Shown piece after piece: positions 1 to 9,703 of a stretch of 64,000 bases of DNA. The notes below the pieces were generated by a model. That model worked only from the letters and a program-made list of their open reading frames with translations. It searched no databases and was not told where the DNA came from. Origin of the DNA: Halobiforma lacisalsi AJ5 (lineage in GTDB: Archaea > Halobacteriota > Halobacteria > Halobacteriales > Natrialbaceae); assembly GCF_000226975.2 (NCBI RefSeq), contig NZ_CP019285.1:3038001-3102000 (forward strand), in the 5' to 3' direction. How positions within the stretch are numbered: position 1 is the first letter of the stretch; the number at the start of each line of letters is the position of its first letter. The translations under genes and the position numbers were made by a program.

Positions 1-68
1 AGCGCGTGCGACAGCGTCTCGGCGACGGTGTCGCTGCCGTCGGTCGGAATGAGGACGTCGTCGTACAT
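1..68 (-). CDS. Universal stress protein (UspA family), N-terminal fragment
   Basis: Only the first 22 codons lie in the window; the gene runs off the left edge. The start reads MYDDVLIPTDGSDTVAETL, the typical first beta strand and loop of UspA-type nucleotide-binding proteins (a hydrophobic strand followed by PTDGS). The ATG is the reverse complement of positions 66-68. UspA proteins are small cytosolic stress-associated proteins; nothing specific can be said from this fragment. It is transcribed away from the neighbouring MscS gene's upstream side and shares no overlap with it. Confidence 0.8.
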   Translation of the reverse strand, partial: MYDDVLIPTDGSDTVAETLSHA

Positions 69-140
69 CGCGTAAGGGTTGGGCAAAGAGAACCATAAAA
101 ACACCCACAAATCCCCCGTTCGCGGGAGTTTCCGGCGACG

Positions 141-1202
141 TTACTCCCCGGGGCCGCTCGAGTCTCCCGACTCGCGCGCTCCGTCGTCGGCTTCCGCTCC
201 CATCGGCGAGCCGTCGGACGGCGACGCGCGGGCGGGTTCGGGACGGGGTTCCGACTCCCGACCGTCGACCGCCATCCGCGCGACGCCGCTGGTCTCGTCG
301 AACACGTGGTGGCGATGGGGGTACGCGAACTCGACGTCCGCGTCCGCGAACCGCTCCCGGATCGCTGTCTGAACGCTCGAGCGAACGAGCGCCTGCTTGT
401 AGGGGTTCTTGATCCAGAAGTACAGGACGAGCGAGATCCCGTCGTCGGCGTACTGGTCGATCGCACACACCGGGGCGGCGGCGTACCGTGCGCTCCCGAT
501 CCGGATGTCCGGCCCGCCCGAGATAACCTCGTCGACGCTGCGGGCCGCCCGCTCGGCCGCGGTCCGGGCAGTCTCGAGGTCGCTCTCGTAGGTGATGTCG
601 AATCGCACCGAGATCCGGGTCCGTTCGTCCTCCGCGGAGTAGTTGACGACGTCTCGCTGCTGGATCTCGGAGTTCGGGATGACGATAAACGTGTTCTCGA
701 GGGTGAAGATCTTCGTGTACCGGATGGTGATGTCCTCGACGAAGCCACGGTGGCCCTGATCGACGACCTCGATCATGTCACCGATCTCGTATGGCTGGTC
801 CGCGAGGACGAAAAAGCCGTTTATCAGGCTTCCAACCAGCGGCGCGAGGACGACGGCGATCACGGCCGAGATGACGGTCACCGAGAGGAAGATTTCGCCG
901 CCGCTGACACCCAGGATGTACGCGACGACGATGAGCGTGACGAGCAGGACGGAGACCCTGACGCCGCGAAGCACCGTTCGCGTAACACTGGGGCGTTCGA
1001 TCCGCTGTGCGACCGTCCGGCCCGCCATCCGGACGACGAGTTTCGAGATGAACCAGCCGATCACGAGGACGACGAGCGCGAGGGCGATCTCCTCGAGGCT
1101 GGGGAACGAACTGGCGGCTTCGACGAGCCCGTCGGTCGCCTCGGACTCGGCGCCGGCACCGGGGTCGCCCCCGGACTCCTCTCCCTGGAGGTCGCCGTAC
1201 AT
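141..1202 (-). CDS. MscS-family small-conductance mechanosensitive channel
   Basis: A 353-residue membrane protein. A hydrophilic N-terminus is followed by three hydrophobic segments at about residues 36-57, 82-99 and 103-134. The third is a small-residue-rich helix that runs into GFFVLADQPYEIGD (about 129-142), the hallmark TM3/beta-domain junction of MscS. The soluble vestibule region follows, with IPNSEIQQRDVVNYS near 175-189. The last 40 or so residues are a low-complexity polar tail. The family opens under membrane tension and releases solutes after hypo-osmotic shock, a relevant role in a halophile. It stands alone and is divergent from the trmB-like gene. Confidence 0.93.
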   Translation of the reverse strand: MYGDLQGEESGGDPGAGAESEATDGLVEAASSFPSLEEIALALVVLVIGWFISKLVVRMAGRTVAQRIERPSVTRTVLRGVRVSVLLVTLIVVAYILGVSGGEIFLSVTVISAVIAVVLAPLVGSLINGFFVLADQPYEIGDMIEVVDQGHRGFVEDITIRYTKIFTLENTFIVIPNSEIQQRDVVNYSAEDERTRISVRFDITYESDLETARTAAERAARSVDEVISGGPDIRIGSARYAAAPVCAIDQYADDGISLVLYFWIKNPYKQALVRSSVQTAIRERFADADVEFAYPHRHHVFDETSGVARMAVDGRESEPRPEPARASPSDGSPMGAEADDGARESGDSSGPGE

Positions 1203-1344
1203 GGGAACACACTCAGCCCCGTGGTGGTTAAGGGTTCTGACCGGTCCGCCGCCATCCGCGTTATCGCGCCCGTGACGCTTTCTTCGGCGAAGTATCGCTA
1301 TCCGACGAGGACAACCCGATTTCGAAAACAGATGCTACTCGGTG

Positions 1345-1354
1345 TATAATAAAT
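1345..1354 (+). promoter_or_regulatory. TATA box of the TrmB-family regulator gene
   Basis: The sequence tataataaat ends 30 bases before the regulator's ATG. This is the spacing of an archaeal TATA box feeding a nearly leaderless transcript. A short G/C-rich segment with a direct gctactc/tcctac flavour flanks it and could hold a TrmB operator, but no symmetric site is convincing. Confidence 0.55.
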
Positions 1355-1384
1355 CATTTATCCGTAGGGGTCCTACAGCGGCGT

Positions 1385-2449
1385 ATGGCACCAGACGAAC
1401 TGCGCTCGACGGTCGAGCGCGTTGGGGACCGGTTCAACCTCGGCGAGTACGAGATCGATGCCTATCTCACCGTCCTGGAACAGGGACAGCTCACCGCGAG
1501 CGAGATCGCCGACAGGACCGAGATTCCACAGCCCCGCGTCTACGACACGGTCCGCAGCCTCAGCGACCGCGGCCTGGTCGAACTGCGGGAGTCCCGCCCG
1601 ATGAAAGTCGTCGCGATCGACCCCGCCGAAGCCTTCGACGACGTCCAGAGCTCCCTAGAGCAGATGATCGACGAACTCGAGGCCCGCTACACGGCCCCCG
1701 CCCGCGACACGGAGGCGGTGTCACTGGTCAAGTCCCGATCGACGATCCTGCGGTACTTCGAGGAGGTCATCGACTCCGCGGAGTACGAACTCTCCCTGTC
1801 GCTGACGCCGGACCTGCTGACACGGTTCCAGGACCAACTCGAGGCCGCCGTCGACGCGGGCGTCAGCGTCGACCTGATCGTGACGCCGGCGAGCGAAGCG
1901 CCCGCACCCGAGGAGTTCGACTATCTGTCGGTCGCGACGACGGCCCGTGCGCGCCGCGGGATCACGACCCCGGTCGTCGCCGTCGCGGACGGAAACTACT
2001 CCGTCTACGCGACCCAGGACGCGCTGCGCGACGACCAGGACCGCTATGGGGTCATCTTCAACCGCTCGGCGCTCGGCTTCCTCGTTTCCGGGTTCTTCGG
2101 GACCGTCCTCTGGACGACCGCGGAACGCACCCTCGCGGAGGACGGCACCGCGCGGACCTACCCGCGCAAGTACGCCTCGATCCGCCGCTGTGTCAAGGAC
2201 GTCATCGACGAGGGCGGCGAGTTCTACGCGACGATCGAAGGCCGCGACGTCGAGGTCGGCAGCACCCAGATCGTTCGCGGCCGGATCGTCGACGTCTCGT
2301 TCGAGGTCAGCGAGGAAGTCGCCAGCATGACCCTCGAGGACGAGGAGGGACGCGAAGTGACCGTCGGCGGCCGCGTCGCCGCGCTCGAGGACCTCGAAGC
2401 CCACGAGATCCATATCGGCCGCCACGAACCGCCGACGCTCGAGGAGTAA
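1385..2449 (+). CDS. TrmB-family sugar-responsive transcriptional regulator
   Basis: 354 residues. Residues about 18-80 form the winged helix typical of TrmB proteins, including the recognition-helix stretch [24 protein letters not shown]-like effector domain follows at about 115-260, and a small beta domain at about 270-350, as in TrmB sugar-sensing proteins. Family members bind a sugar and repress or activate transport and catabolic genes. The position, 316 bp upstream of and in the same direction as a complete sugar ABC transporter, makes that operon the likely target. A TATA box lies 30 bases upstream of this ATG. The ligand cannot be read from sequence. Confidence 0.92.
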   Translation: MAPDELRSTVERVGDRFNLGEYEIDAYLTVLEQGQLTASEIADRTEIPQPRVYDTVRSLSDRGLVELRESRPMKVVAIDPAEAFDDVQSSLEQMIDELEARYTAPARDTEAVSLVKSRSTILRYFEEVIDSAEYELSLSLTPDLLTRFQDQLEAAVDAGVSVDLIVTPASEAPAPEEFDYLSVATTARARRGITTPVVAVADGNYSVYATQDALRDDQDRYGVIFNRSALGFLVSGFFGTVLWTTAERTLAEDGTARTYPRKYASIRRCVKDVIDEGGEFYATIEGRDVEVGSTQIVRGRIVDVSFEVSEEVASMTLEDEEGREVTVGGRVAALEDLEAHEIHIGRHEPPTLEE

Positions 2450-2765
2450 CCCGGTTTCGTCGCCGGTCTCGGCGGTTCCCCGGTTCGACCGTCTCGCGTC
2501 GGTCGGAGTAATCGTCGGCTTTTCGTCCCGCTTCGGTCTCGCTCCCGTCTCGTTCCTCCGGTTTCCGTCCGGTTTTCGGTCCGACCTCGGGCACAGGTAT
2601 ACAGGGTACCGTCGCGCCTTCGCCATCGTGTCACCGATTTTGACCCCGATAAAAGTGATGGTATAATAACACGGCGTTACGAAACGCAGGACGGTATCCG
2701 TTCGAATCGGGTCGGGTCGTGCAAGCCAGTTCGTTAACCGTCCGAACGTCGTGTGATTAGTTCGG
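2450..2765. other. Intergenic region upstream of the sugar ABC operon
   Basis: No gene is seen. A TATA-like gtataataac lies at 2661-2670, about 100 bases before the binding-protein start, so the transcript would have a leader. The leader contains the short palindromic run cgttacgaaacg. The TATA element resembles the one in front of the TrmB gene (both contain gtataataa), which is consistent with shared control but does not prove it. Confidence 0.5.
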
Positions 2766-4232
2766 ATGGGAAACGACACCACAGGACGATGTCGTGAGGA
2801 ATCGTCCCGGCGCTCGTTCGTGGCCGGCGTGTCTGCGGTCGCCGCGGCCGGAACGACGGCGATCGCCGGTTGTCTCGGACGGGGTCCCGGATCGAACACC
2901 GTGGTGATGACCGCAGATTCGGGTGTCGAGGGGATCATACACAGCGAGGGGGACCAACCCTCGGTTCAACAGGCGCTCTGGGACGCCGGTCTCGACGAGG
3001 ACATCCGCATCGAGATCCAGACCGTCGTCAGCGACTCCGCATCCCGGATGCAGACGGCGCAAGCGGCGCTCGAGGCGGGTCGCGCCCCGCCGGACATCCA
3101 CATGATGGACAGCGGCTGGACGGTTCCGTTCGTCCTCCGCAATCAGACGGTCAACCTGACCGAAGAACTCCCCGGGGAGACGCTCTCATACGTCAACGAG
3201 AACTACCTCGACGCGATCCTTGAGACGGCCCGTCATCCCGAGTCCAGTGACCTCCACGGGCTACCGCTGTTCCCGGACCTCGGGTTTACCCTCTACAGAG
3301 AGGACTATCTCGAGGACGCTGGCTACGACACCAGTAGTTGGGCGACGGATCCGCCGCAGTGGGAAGAGTTCGCAAACGCGGTCAGCGACGCGAGGGAACA
3401 GGCAGGACTCGACTACGGGTACACGACGCAGGCGGCCGCCTACGAGGGGCTGTCCTGCTGTACGTTCAACGAGGTGATGACGAGCTGGGGCGGGGCGTAC
3501 TTCGGCGGCGTGAACAACCTCTTCACCGCCGGCGACCGGCCGATCACCGTCGACGAACAGCCGGTCATCGACGCGATTCGGATGATGCGCTCGTTCATCG
3601 AGGGCGAGAACCAGAACACCCTCGACGGCTACGCCCAGATCTGCCCGTCGCCGATCATCCAGTGGACCGAACAACAGTCGCTCAGCCCGTTCGACGCCGG
3701 CAACGCCGTCGCGAACCGGAACTGGTCGTTCGCGATCGCCCAGACCGGCGCGGAGGAGGCCTTCGGCGAGAACCTCGGAGTCACGACGTGCCCGATCGGG
3801 GTCCCCGAGGAGGAGGCCGAGTTCGACGGCACCGGCGGCACCGCCGCGGCGCTCGGCGGCTGGAACCTGGTCGTGAGCCCGTTCTCGGATCGCAAGGAGG
3901 AAGCGCTGCAGGTCCTCGAGGCGTTCGCCAGCGAGGAGGTCATGCTCACGGTCTTCGAACTCGGGGGATACCTACCGCCGAATCTCGATCTGGTCGCGGA
4001 GGCCAGCCCGGACGACGTTGGTCCGGTCGCCCGCTACGGCGACGTCGTGCAGGCGGCCAGCGACAACGCGATTCCCCGTCCCGCGACCGATCTCTGGCCG
4101 GAGCAGTCGGCGCTGGTCTACCAGTCGGTCAATTCGGCCTACCGCGGCGCGAAGGCGCCCGAGGCGGCCATGAACGACCTCGCGCAAGAACTCGAGCAGA
4201 GCGAATCGGAGGTGCAAACGAATGGCAACTGA
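2766..4232 (+). CDS. Sugar ABC transporter substrate-binding lipoprotein
   Basis: 488 residues. The N-terminus has a twin-arginine motif SRRSFVAG (14-21), a hydrophobic stretch, and a lipobox IAGC with Cys36, so the protein should be exported by Tat and lipid-anchored. The body has the layout of family-1 sugar-binding proteins, with motifs such as PPDIHMMDSGW, GLPLFPDLGFTLYREDYLEDAG and a C-terminal ALGGWNLVVSPFSDRKEEAL. It captures a carbohydrate for the permeases encoded next. The stop overlaps the next start by 11 bases, showing translational coupling. The substrate is not predictable. Confidence 0.93.
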   Translation: MGNDTTGRCREESSRRSFVAGVSAVAAAGTTAIAGCLGRGPGSNTVVMTADSGVEGIIHSEGDQPSVQQALWDAGLDEDIRIEIQTVVSDSASRMQTAQAALEAGRAPPDIHMMDSGWTVPFVLRNQTVNLTEELPGETLSYVNENYLDAILETARHPESSDLHGLPLFPDLGFTLYREDYLEDAGYDTSSWATDPPQWEEFANAVSDAREQAGLDYGYTTQAAAYEGLSCCTFNEVMTSWGGAYFGGVNNLFTAGDRPITVDEQPVIDAIRMMRSFIEGENQNTLDGYAQICPSPIIQWTEQQSLSPFDAGNAVANRNWSFAIAQTGAEEAFGENLGVTTCPIGVPEEEAEFDGTGGTAAALGGWNLVVSPFSDRKEEALQVLEAFASEEVMLTVFELGGYLPPNLDLVAEASPDDVGPVARYGDVVQAASDNAIPRPATDLWPEQSALVYQSVNSAYRGAKAPEAAMNDLAQELEQSESEVQTNGN

Positions 4233-5265
4233 TACCGATACGGATGGACTGACCCGCGGTGAAACCGGACGGAGTCAGGACCGAGAACGGACCGGTAACG
4301 CGGTCGTCAATTGGATGGAGGGGCTGAGCGAGACGGCCTACGCGTATCTGTTGTTGCTGCCGGCGTTCGCGTTGTTGACGCTCGTCGCGTTCTATCCGAT
4401 GATCCGGACGTTCGTTATGTCACTCCGGGCGGACCAGACGCGGGGCATAGATCCGCTCGGCGGATTCATCGGCATCGAGAACTACATCGACATCCTCACC
4501 GGGAACGCGCGGCTGGCACGGCAGTTCCTCGACATCGGGCTGACCTCGTCGTTCCCCTTCATCGAATTCGGCACGCCGTTCTTCCAGCAAGCACTGTTCG
4601 TCACGCTCGCGTTCGCGATCATCAGCGTCGTCATGGAGACACTGATCGGGTTCGGGCAGGCCTACGTGCTCGACCAGGACTTCCGGGGCCGACGCTGGGT
4701 CCGCGTCGCGATCATCCTCCCGTGGGCGGTTCCGATCGTCATTCAGGGGATGATCTTTTTCCTGATGTTCCAGCCGACCGTCGGATTCGGCTCGGACCTC
4801 ATGCAGAGCATCGGCGTCTTCAGCGGGACGCCGCTGGCCAACAGCCGGGACGCGTTCATCATCATCCTCGTGGCCGACATCTGGAAGTCCGCGGCGTTCA
4901 TGGCGCTGCTGATCCTCGCGGGACTGCAGAGCGTCGATCGGAGCCTGTACGACGTCGCCCGTGTAGCCGGAGCCTCGCCGTGGCAGCGGTTCAAACTGAT
5001 CACGCTGCCGCTGGTGATGCCGGCGCTGCTGGTCGCGATGCTGTTCCGAACCATGGACGCGATGCGCGTCTTCGGGCTGATCGAGTCGACGGCCGGCTGC
5101 ACGACCGTGCCCTCACTGACCTGCCTCGTCGTCGAGGCGATGTTCGGCGGCACGCGAATCTACGCGACGGCCGCCGCCGTCGCTTTCTCGACGGCACTGG
5201 TTATCGGCCTGATCATCGGCGGCTACGTCGTGCTCTTCCGCGACACCGAAGGAGGGATGTACTGA
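4222..5265 (+). CDS. Sugar ABC transporter permease (MalF/UgpA type)
   Basis: 347 residues with about six membrane helices, the first near residues 37-60. The EAA loop that docks on the ATPase is clear at about 238-262 (SLYDVARVAGASPWQRFKLI). The N-terminal tail begins TDTDTD and is hydrophilic. It is the first of two dissimilar permease subunits expected in a CUT1-type importer. It overlaps the binding protein upstream, and its TGA overlaps the ATG of the second permease (ATGA-type junction), so the four transporter genes form one operon. Confidence 0.94.
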   Translation: MATDTDTDGLTRGETGRSQDRERTGNAVVNWMEGLSETAYAYLLLLPAFALLTLVAFYPMIRTFVMSLRADQTRGIDPLGGFIGIENYIDILTGNARLARQFLDIGLTSSFPFIEFGTPFFQQALFVTLAFAIISVVMETLIGFGQAYVLDQDFRGRRWVRVAIILPWAVPIVIQGMIFFLMFQPTVGFGSDLMQSIGVFSGTPLANSRDAFIIILVADIWKSAAFMALLILAGLQSVDRSLYDVARVAGASPWQRFKLITLPLVMPALLVAMLFRTMDAMRVFGLIESTAGCTTVPSLTCLVVEAMFGGTRIYATAAAVAFSTALVIGLIIGGYVVLFRDTEGGMY

Positions 5266-6287
5266 TGTCCGATCCGAACGAACACACCGATCCGAACGAC
5301 ACTGGTGACCGACCGAGAGACCCGACGCTCCGCCGGCCCGACGGCGGACGAAACGTCCTCAAGGAAGGCCGCGACGCGGAACTCGACCGCGGCCCGCTCC
5401 AGCAGTGGGCCGCCAACTCCATCGAGAACCCCGAACGGGTCTACCGGGCACTGTTCTACGTCGCAGCGATTTTCTTCCTCTTCACGACCCTGTTCCCGTT
5501 CTACTGGCTGCTCATGGTCGCGCTGACGCCCGAAGGGCAGCTTCAGGACATCGTCTTCACGCCGAACGGGTTCAACCCCGGCGCCTTCATCGAGGTCTTC
5601 GAGGTCATCCCGTTCCACATCTACATGTTCAACAGCTTCATAATCGCGCTGGCCTCGACGGCCGTCGTCCTCGTCGTCGCCAGCCTCGCGGGGTACGCCT
5701 TCGGCCGCCTCGAGTTCCCCGGCCGGACGCCGCTCATGCTGCTGGTGCTGATCATTTCGTTCTTCCCGCCGGCGGCGTTCTTCATCCCGCTAAACGACCT
5801 CTTTAACACCTCGTTCTTCTTCCTCGAGCCGATCACCGGCGACGGGACCCTCTACAACACGCCGTTCGCGCTGGTGACGCCGCTGTCGGCGATCTTCATG
5901 CCGCTCGCCATCTTCATACTGACGACGTTCTACTCGCAGATCCCGGACGGGCTCGAGGACGCGGCCCGCGTCGAGGGGACGACCCGACTGGGCGCGCTGC
6001 TCAGGGTCATCATTCCGCTGTCGGCGCCCGGCGTCGCGACCGCCGGCGTGCTGACGTTCATCGCGGTTTACAACGAGTTCTTCTTCTCGTTCCTGATGAC
6101 CGACGGCCAGCCCCAGAACTGGGCGCCGATCCTCGACGGTATCCTCGCCTATCAGGGCCAGTACGAGGTGCTTTACCATCTAATGGCCGCCGCGAGTATC
6201 ATCGGGGTGATCCCGGTCGCGATCCTCGTGGTTATCGCACAGGAAAAGATCGTCAGCGGACTCACCGCAGGAGCACTCAAGGAGTAA
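5265..6287 (+). CDS. Sugar ABC transporter permease (MalG/UgpE type)
   Basis: 340 residues. The start chosen is the ATG overlapping the previous gene's TGA. It gives a polar, proline-rich N-terminal tail of about 50 residues before the first membrane helix. Six hydrophobic segments follow, and an EAA loop lies near 229-257 (DGLEDAARVEGTTRLGALLR). It pairs with the MalF-like subunit to form the translocation pore. Four bases separate it from the ATPase gene. Confidence 0.94.
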   Translation: MSDPNEHTDPNDTGDRPRDPTLRRPDGGRNVLKEGRDAELDRGPLQQWAANSIENPERVYRALFYVAAIFFLFTTLFPFYWLLMVALTPEGQLQDIVFTPNGFNPGAFIEVFEVIPFHIYMFNSFIIALASTAVVLVVASLAGYAFGRLEFPGRTPLMLLVLIISFFPPAAFFIPLNDLFNTSFFFLEPITGDGTLYNTPFALVTPLSAIFMPLAIFILTTFYSQIPDGLEDAARVEGTTRLGALLRVIIPLSAPGVATAGVLTFIAVYNEFFFSFLMTDGQPQNWAPILDGILAYQGQYEVLYHLMAAASIIGVIPVAILVVIAQEKIVSGLTAGALKE

Positions 6288-6291
6288 CACA

Positions 6292-7473
6292 ATGGCACGA
6301 GTACGACTCGAGAATATCACGAAACGGTACGGAGACGAAACGGCAGTCGACGACATCAGCCTCGAGGTCGAGGACGGTGAGTTCGTCACTTTCGTCGGCC
6401 CTTCGGGCTGTGGGAAGTCGACGACGATGGAGACGGTCGCGGGGTTGACCGAGCCCACCGAGGGTCGGGTCTACATCGGCGACGACGAGGTCACCGGCCT
6501 CGCCCCGAAGGATCGCGGCGTCGCGATGGTTTTCCAGAACATCGCGCTGTTCCCCCACATGGACGTCTACGAGAACATCTCGTTCGGCCTCCGACTGCGG
6601 AAGTACGACGACGAGGAGGTCCGTCGTCGCGTCGAGGAGGCCGCCGATATCGTCCAGCTCGAGGGGATGCTCGATCGAATGCCGGCGGAGATGTCCGGCG
6701 GCCAGCAACAGCGGGTCGGCATCGCCCGCGCGATCGTTCGCAATCCGGACGTGTTCCTGATGGACGAGCCGCTGGCGAACCTGGACGCGAAGCTGCGGGT
6801 CCACATGCGCACGGAGCTCCAGCGGCTCCATCGGGAACTGAACGCGACGATCATCTACGTCACCCACGATCAGGCCGAGGCGATGACGATGTCCAACCGG
6901 ATCGCCGTCCTGAACGACGGGAAACTCCAGCAGATCGCCCCGCCGCTGGAGTGCTACAACGAACCGACGAACCTGTTCGTCGCGGGGTTCATCGGCTCGC
7001 CGTCGATGAACTTCGCTGAGGGAACGCTCGTCGAGGGCGGCCTCGAGACGAATAACTTCAACATCGATCTCGATCCGGGTCGACTGTCGGGCGTGTCGGT
7101 CGGTGACGAGGTCACGCTCGGCGTCAGACCGGAAGACGTCCACCTGCGGCGGTACGCGGACTCACTGGCCGATCCGACGGATCCGATCGACGCCCGATCC
7201 GACGTCCTCGAGCCGATGGGCGACGAGGTCTTCGTCTACCTCCTGCTGGCCGAGGAGGCCGGCCGCTCGATGGCCGAGGATCCGGCGACCGCGTCCGACC
7301 AACTGCTGATGAGCATCACGCCGGATACCGACGTCCACGAGGGACAGGACCTCGAGGTCGTGCTCGATCGGTCGAAGCTACACCTCTTCGATGCGGCGAC
7401 CGGCGAAGCGCTGCTCCACGGACTGGTCGAGCGCTCCGGGCCCGAATCGGGCGAGGCGTCGAAAGCGGGCTGA
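6292..7473 (+). CDS. Sugar ABC transporter ATP-binding protein (MalK/UgpC type)
   Basis: 393 residues. The nucleotide-binding domain has Walker A GPSGCGKST (36-44), a Q-loop in MVFQN, the signature MSGGQQQR (about 134-141), Walker B VFLMDEP, D-loop NLDAK and H-loop VTHD (about 190). The C-terminal third is the OB/TOBE regulatory domain that marks CUT1 carbohydrate importers, with the GVRPEDVHL motif. It energises the two permeases encoded just upstream. The last gene of the tight transporter operon; the following dehydrogenase starts 113 bases later. Confidence 0.95.
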   Translation: MARVRLENITKRYGDETAVDDISLEVEDGEFVTFVGPSGCGKSTTMETVAGLTEPTEGRVYIGDDEVTGLAPKDRGVAMVFQNIALFPHMDVYENISFGLRLRKYDDEEVRRRVEEAADIVQLEGMLDRMPAEMSGGQQQRVGIARAIVRNPDVFLMDEPLANLDAKLRVHMRTELQRLHRELNATIIYVTHDQAEAMTMSNRIAVLNDGKLQQIAPPLECYNEPTNLFVAGFIGSPSMNFAEGTLVEGGLETNNFNIDLDPGRLSGVSVGDEVTLGVRPEDVHLRRYADSLADPTDPIDARSDVLEPMGDEVFVYLLLAEEAGRSMAEDPATASDQLLMSITPDTDVHEGQDLEVVLDRSKLHLFDAATGEALLHGLVERSGPESGEASKAG

Positions 7474-7586
7474 TCGCTTCCCCGCGACGCGGGTTGCCGG
7501 CGACGGAACAAAGTCGATCCAGTCCAAGATTCGATATAGCGATGACCAGTGTATAGGCTCGAAACCGAACGCCGGACCACAGAGAG

Positions 7587-8654
7587 ATGACAACCGATCG
7601 AACGGACATCAGGACGGGAATCGTCGGCCTCGGTAACATCGGACAGTACCACGCCGAGCGGTTGGTCGATCTGGACGTGCCGCTGGTCGGCGGCATGGAC
7701 GTCGCCACCGACGCCCGGACGCGGTTCGCGCGACGGTACGACGTCGACGTCTACGAGGACCATCGGGATCTGTACGACACGCTCGACGCCGTCGTCATCA
7801 CGACGCCGAACAAGTACCACGAGGAGTACGCGATCGACGCGTTCGAACACGACCTGCACGTGCTCCTCGAGAAGCCGCTGGCTCACTCGATGGAAAGCGC
7901 CGAACGAATCGCCGAGGCGGCACGGGAGGCCGACGGTCACTGCATGGTGGGATTCAACAACCGCTTCGCCAACGCGGTCCGGATCGTCAAGAACCGGCTC
8001 GACCGCGGCGATCTCGGCGAGGTTTCACACGTCGAGGCGAACTACGTCCGACGCCGCGGCATCCCGGGCCGTGGGTCGTGGTTCACCCGACGACAGATCG
8101 CCGGCGGCGGCGCACTCATCGATCTGGGCGTCCACGCGATCGACCTCGCGATGTATCTGCTCGACTACCCCGAGGTCACGGAAGTCAGCGGGATCGCCCG
8201 CAGCGAGTTCGGCTCCCGCGAGGAGTACGCGTACCTCGACATGTGGGCCGACGACGCGGGACCGGCGGGGTTCGACGTCGACGACTCCGCCAGCGCGTTC
8301 GTCCGCTGTGCGGACGACCAGTCGATCTCGCTTGAAGTCGCGTGGGCGACCAACCGGCCCGCGAACCACGAGTTCGTCGTCCGGGGCACCGAATCCGCCG
8401 CCCGGTTCGACCTGCTCGAGGGCGACCTCTCCTTTTACTCCGCGAGCAAGATCGGCCCGGACCACCTCGAGGATACGTCGATCGAGACGCGCCAGAACGA
8501 TACGCACACGGACGAACAGCGGACGTTCTTCGACCGTATCGCCGCGGACGACCCCGACGACGACAGCGTCGAGCAGGCGCTTGCCGTCCAGCGGATCGTC
8601 GACGCCATCTATCGCTCGAGCGAGGAGGGCCGAACGATTCCGATCGACGAGTGA
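7587..8654 (+). CDS. Gfo/Idh/MocA-family sugar dehydrogenase
   Basis: 355 residues. The N-terminal Rossmann fold carries GIVGLGNIGQYHAERL (about 10-25) for NAD(P) binding. The EKPLAHS motif near 95-101 supplies the family's catalytic lysine. The C-terminal alpha/beta domain carries GGGALIDLGVHAIDLAMYLL, the usual substrate-site segment with D and H. Family members oxidise sugars, inositols or sugar acids at a ring carbon. Its place between a sugar importer and a sugar isomerase-like gene suggests oxidation of the imported carbohydrate. The exact substrate is unknown. Confidence 0.92.
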   Translation: MTTDRTDIRTGIVGLGNIGQYHAERLVDLDVPLVGGMDVATDARTRFARRYDVDVYEDHRDLYDTLDAVVITTPNKYHEEYAIDAFEHDLHVLLEKPLAHSMESAERIAEAAREADGHCMVGFNNRFANAVRIVKNRLDRGDLGEVSHVEANYVRRRGIPGRGSWFTRRQIAGGGALIDLGVHAIDLAMYLLDYPEVTEVSGIARSEFGSREEYAYLDMWADDAGPAGFDVDDSASAFVRCADDQSISLEVAWATNRPANHEFVVRGTESAARFDLLEGDLSFYSASKIGPDHLEDTSIETRQNDTHTDEQRTFFDRIAADDPDDDSVEQALAVQRIVDAIYRSSEEGRTIPIDE

Positions 8655-8716
8655 CGAGTTGCGAAGAGGTGTCCGGGTGCCACCGTTTTATTGAAACCGG
8701 GACCGTTCGCCGATCC

Positions 8717-9685
8717 ATGGAGATCGGCGTTCATACCCCGCCGCTCGCGGATGAAACGCTCGCCGACGCCCTGGCCTATCTCGACGACCTGGGCGTCGAC
8801 ACCATCGAGCCCGGCGTCGGCGGCCACCCGGGAGAGGACCACCTCCCCCGGGCCGAGTACCTCGACGACGAGGACGCCCAGGCCGAGGTGCGTGACCTGC
8901 TAGACGACCACGACATGCGGATCAGCGCGCTCGCGACCCACAACAACCCGTTACATCCCGACGACGAGCGGGCCGAGGAGGCCGATACGGAACTCCGGGA
9001 GGCCATTCGACTGGCCGACCAGCTCGAGGTCGACGTCGTCACCTGCTTCTCCGGGCTCCCGGCCGGCGGACCGGACGACGAGGTCCCCAACTGGATCACC
9101 GCCCCGTGGCCGCCGGAACACGCCGATGCCCTCGAGTACCAGTGGGAGCAGGCCGTCGACTACTGGAGCGATCTGGCCGCGTTCGCCGACGACCACGGCG
9201 TCGACGTCGCGATCGAGATGCATCCGAATATGCTCGTCTACGAACCGCACGGGATGGCCCGACTGCGCGAGGAGACGAACGAACGCGTCGGGGCGAACTT
9301 CGACCCCTCACATCTCTACTGGCAGGGAATCTCGGTCACCGACGCGATCCGCTATCTGGGCGAACGCGACGCCATCCATCACGTCCACGCAAAGGACACG
9401 CGGATCTACGAGGCGATGGCCCGCGAGAAAGGCGTTCTCGACACGACCGCCTACGACGACGAACCCAACCGCTCGTGGCTGTTCCGCTCGGTCGGCTACG
9501 GCCACGACGAATCCCACTGGAAAGACGTCGTCTCGACCCTGCGGATGGTCGGCTACGACGGGGCGCTCAGCATCGAACACGAGGACTCGCTGACGAGTTC
9601 ACGGGAAGGCCTCGAGAAGGCGATCGAACTGCTCGAGCGAGTCGTCTTCGAGACCCAGCCTGGCGAGGCCTACTGGGCCGAGTGA
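8717..9685 (+). CDS. Sugar phosphate isomerase/epimerase-like TIM-barrel protein
   Basis: 322 residues from the ATG at 8717 (MEIGVHTPPLADETL); the frame is open further upstream but only this start fits the family. It has the xylose-isomerase-like AP-endonuclease-2 fold. Probable metal ligands are E in AIEMHPNML, D in GANFDPSHLYW, H in HHVHAKDTR and E in LSIEHEDS. Such proteins isomerise or epimerise free sugars, inositols or keto-sugars and often partner with Gfo/Idh/MocA dehydrogenases, as here. It starts 62 bases after the dehydrogenase, so co-transcription is likely. Confidence 0.9.
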   Translation: MEIGVHTPPLADETLADALAYLDDLGVDTIEPGVGGHPGEDHLPRAEYLDDEDAQAEVRDLLDDHDMRISALATHNNPLHPDDERAEEADTELREAIRLADQLEVDVVTCFSGLPAGGPDDEVPNWITAPWPPEHADALEYQWEQAVDYWSDLAAFADDHGVDVAIEMHPNMLVYEPHGMARLREETNERVGANFDPSHLYWQGISVTDAIRYLGERDAIHHVHAKDTRIYEAMAREKGVLDTTAYDDEPNRSWLFRSVGYGHDESHWKDVVSTLRMVGYDGALSIEHEDSLTSSREGLEKAIELLERVVFETQPGEAYWAE

Positions 9686-9703
9686 CTGGCGGATTCGGGG
9701 CCC

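Noticed and set aside
2690-2715. tRNA T-arm-like atccg-ttcgaat-cgggt upstream of the sugar-binding protein
   Set aside because: The remaining tRNA arms cannot be formed from the surrounding sequence.
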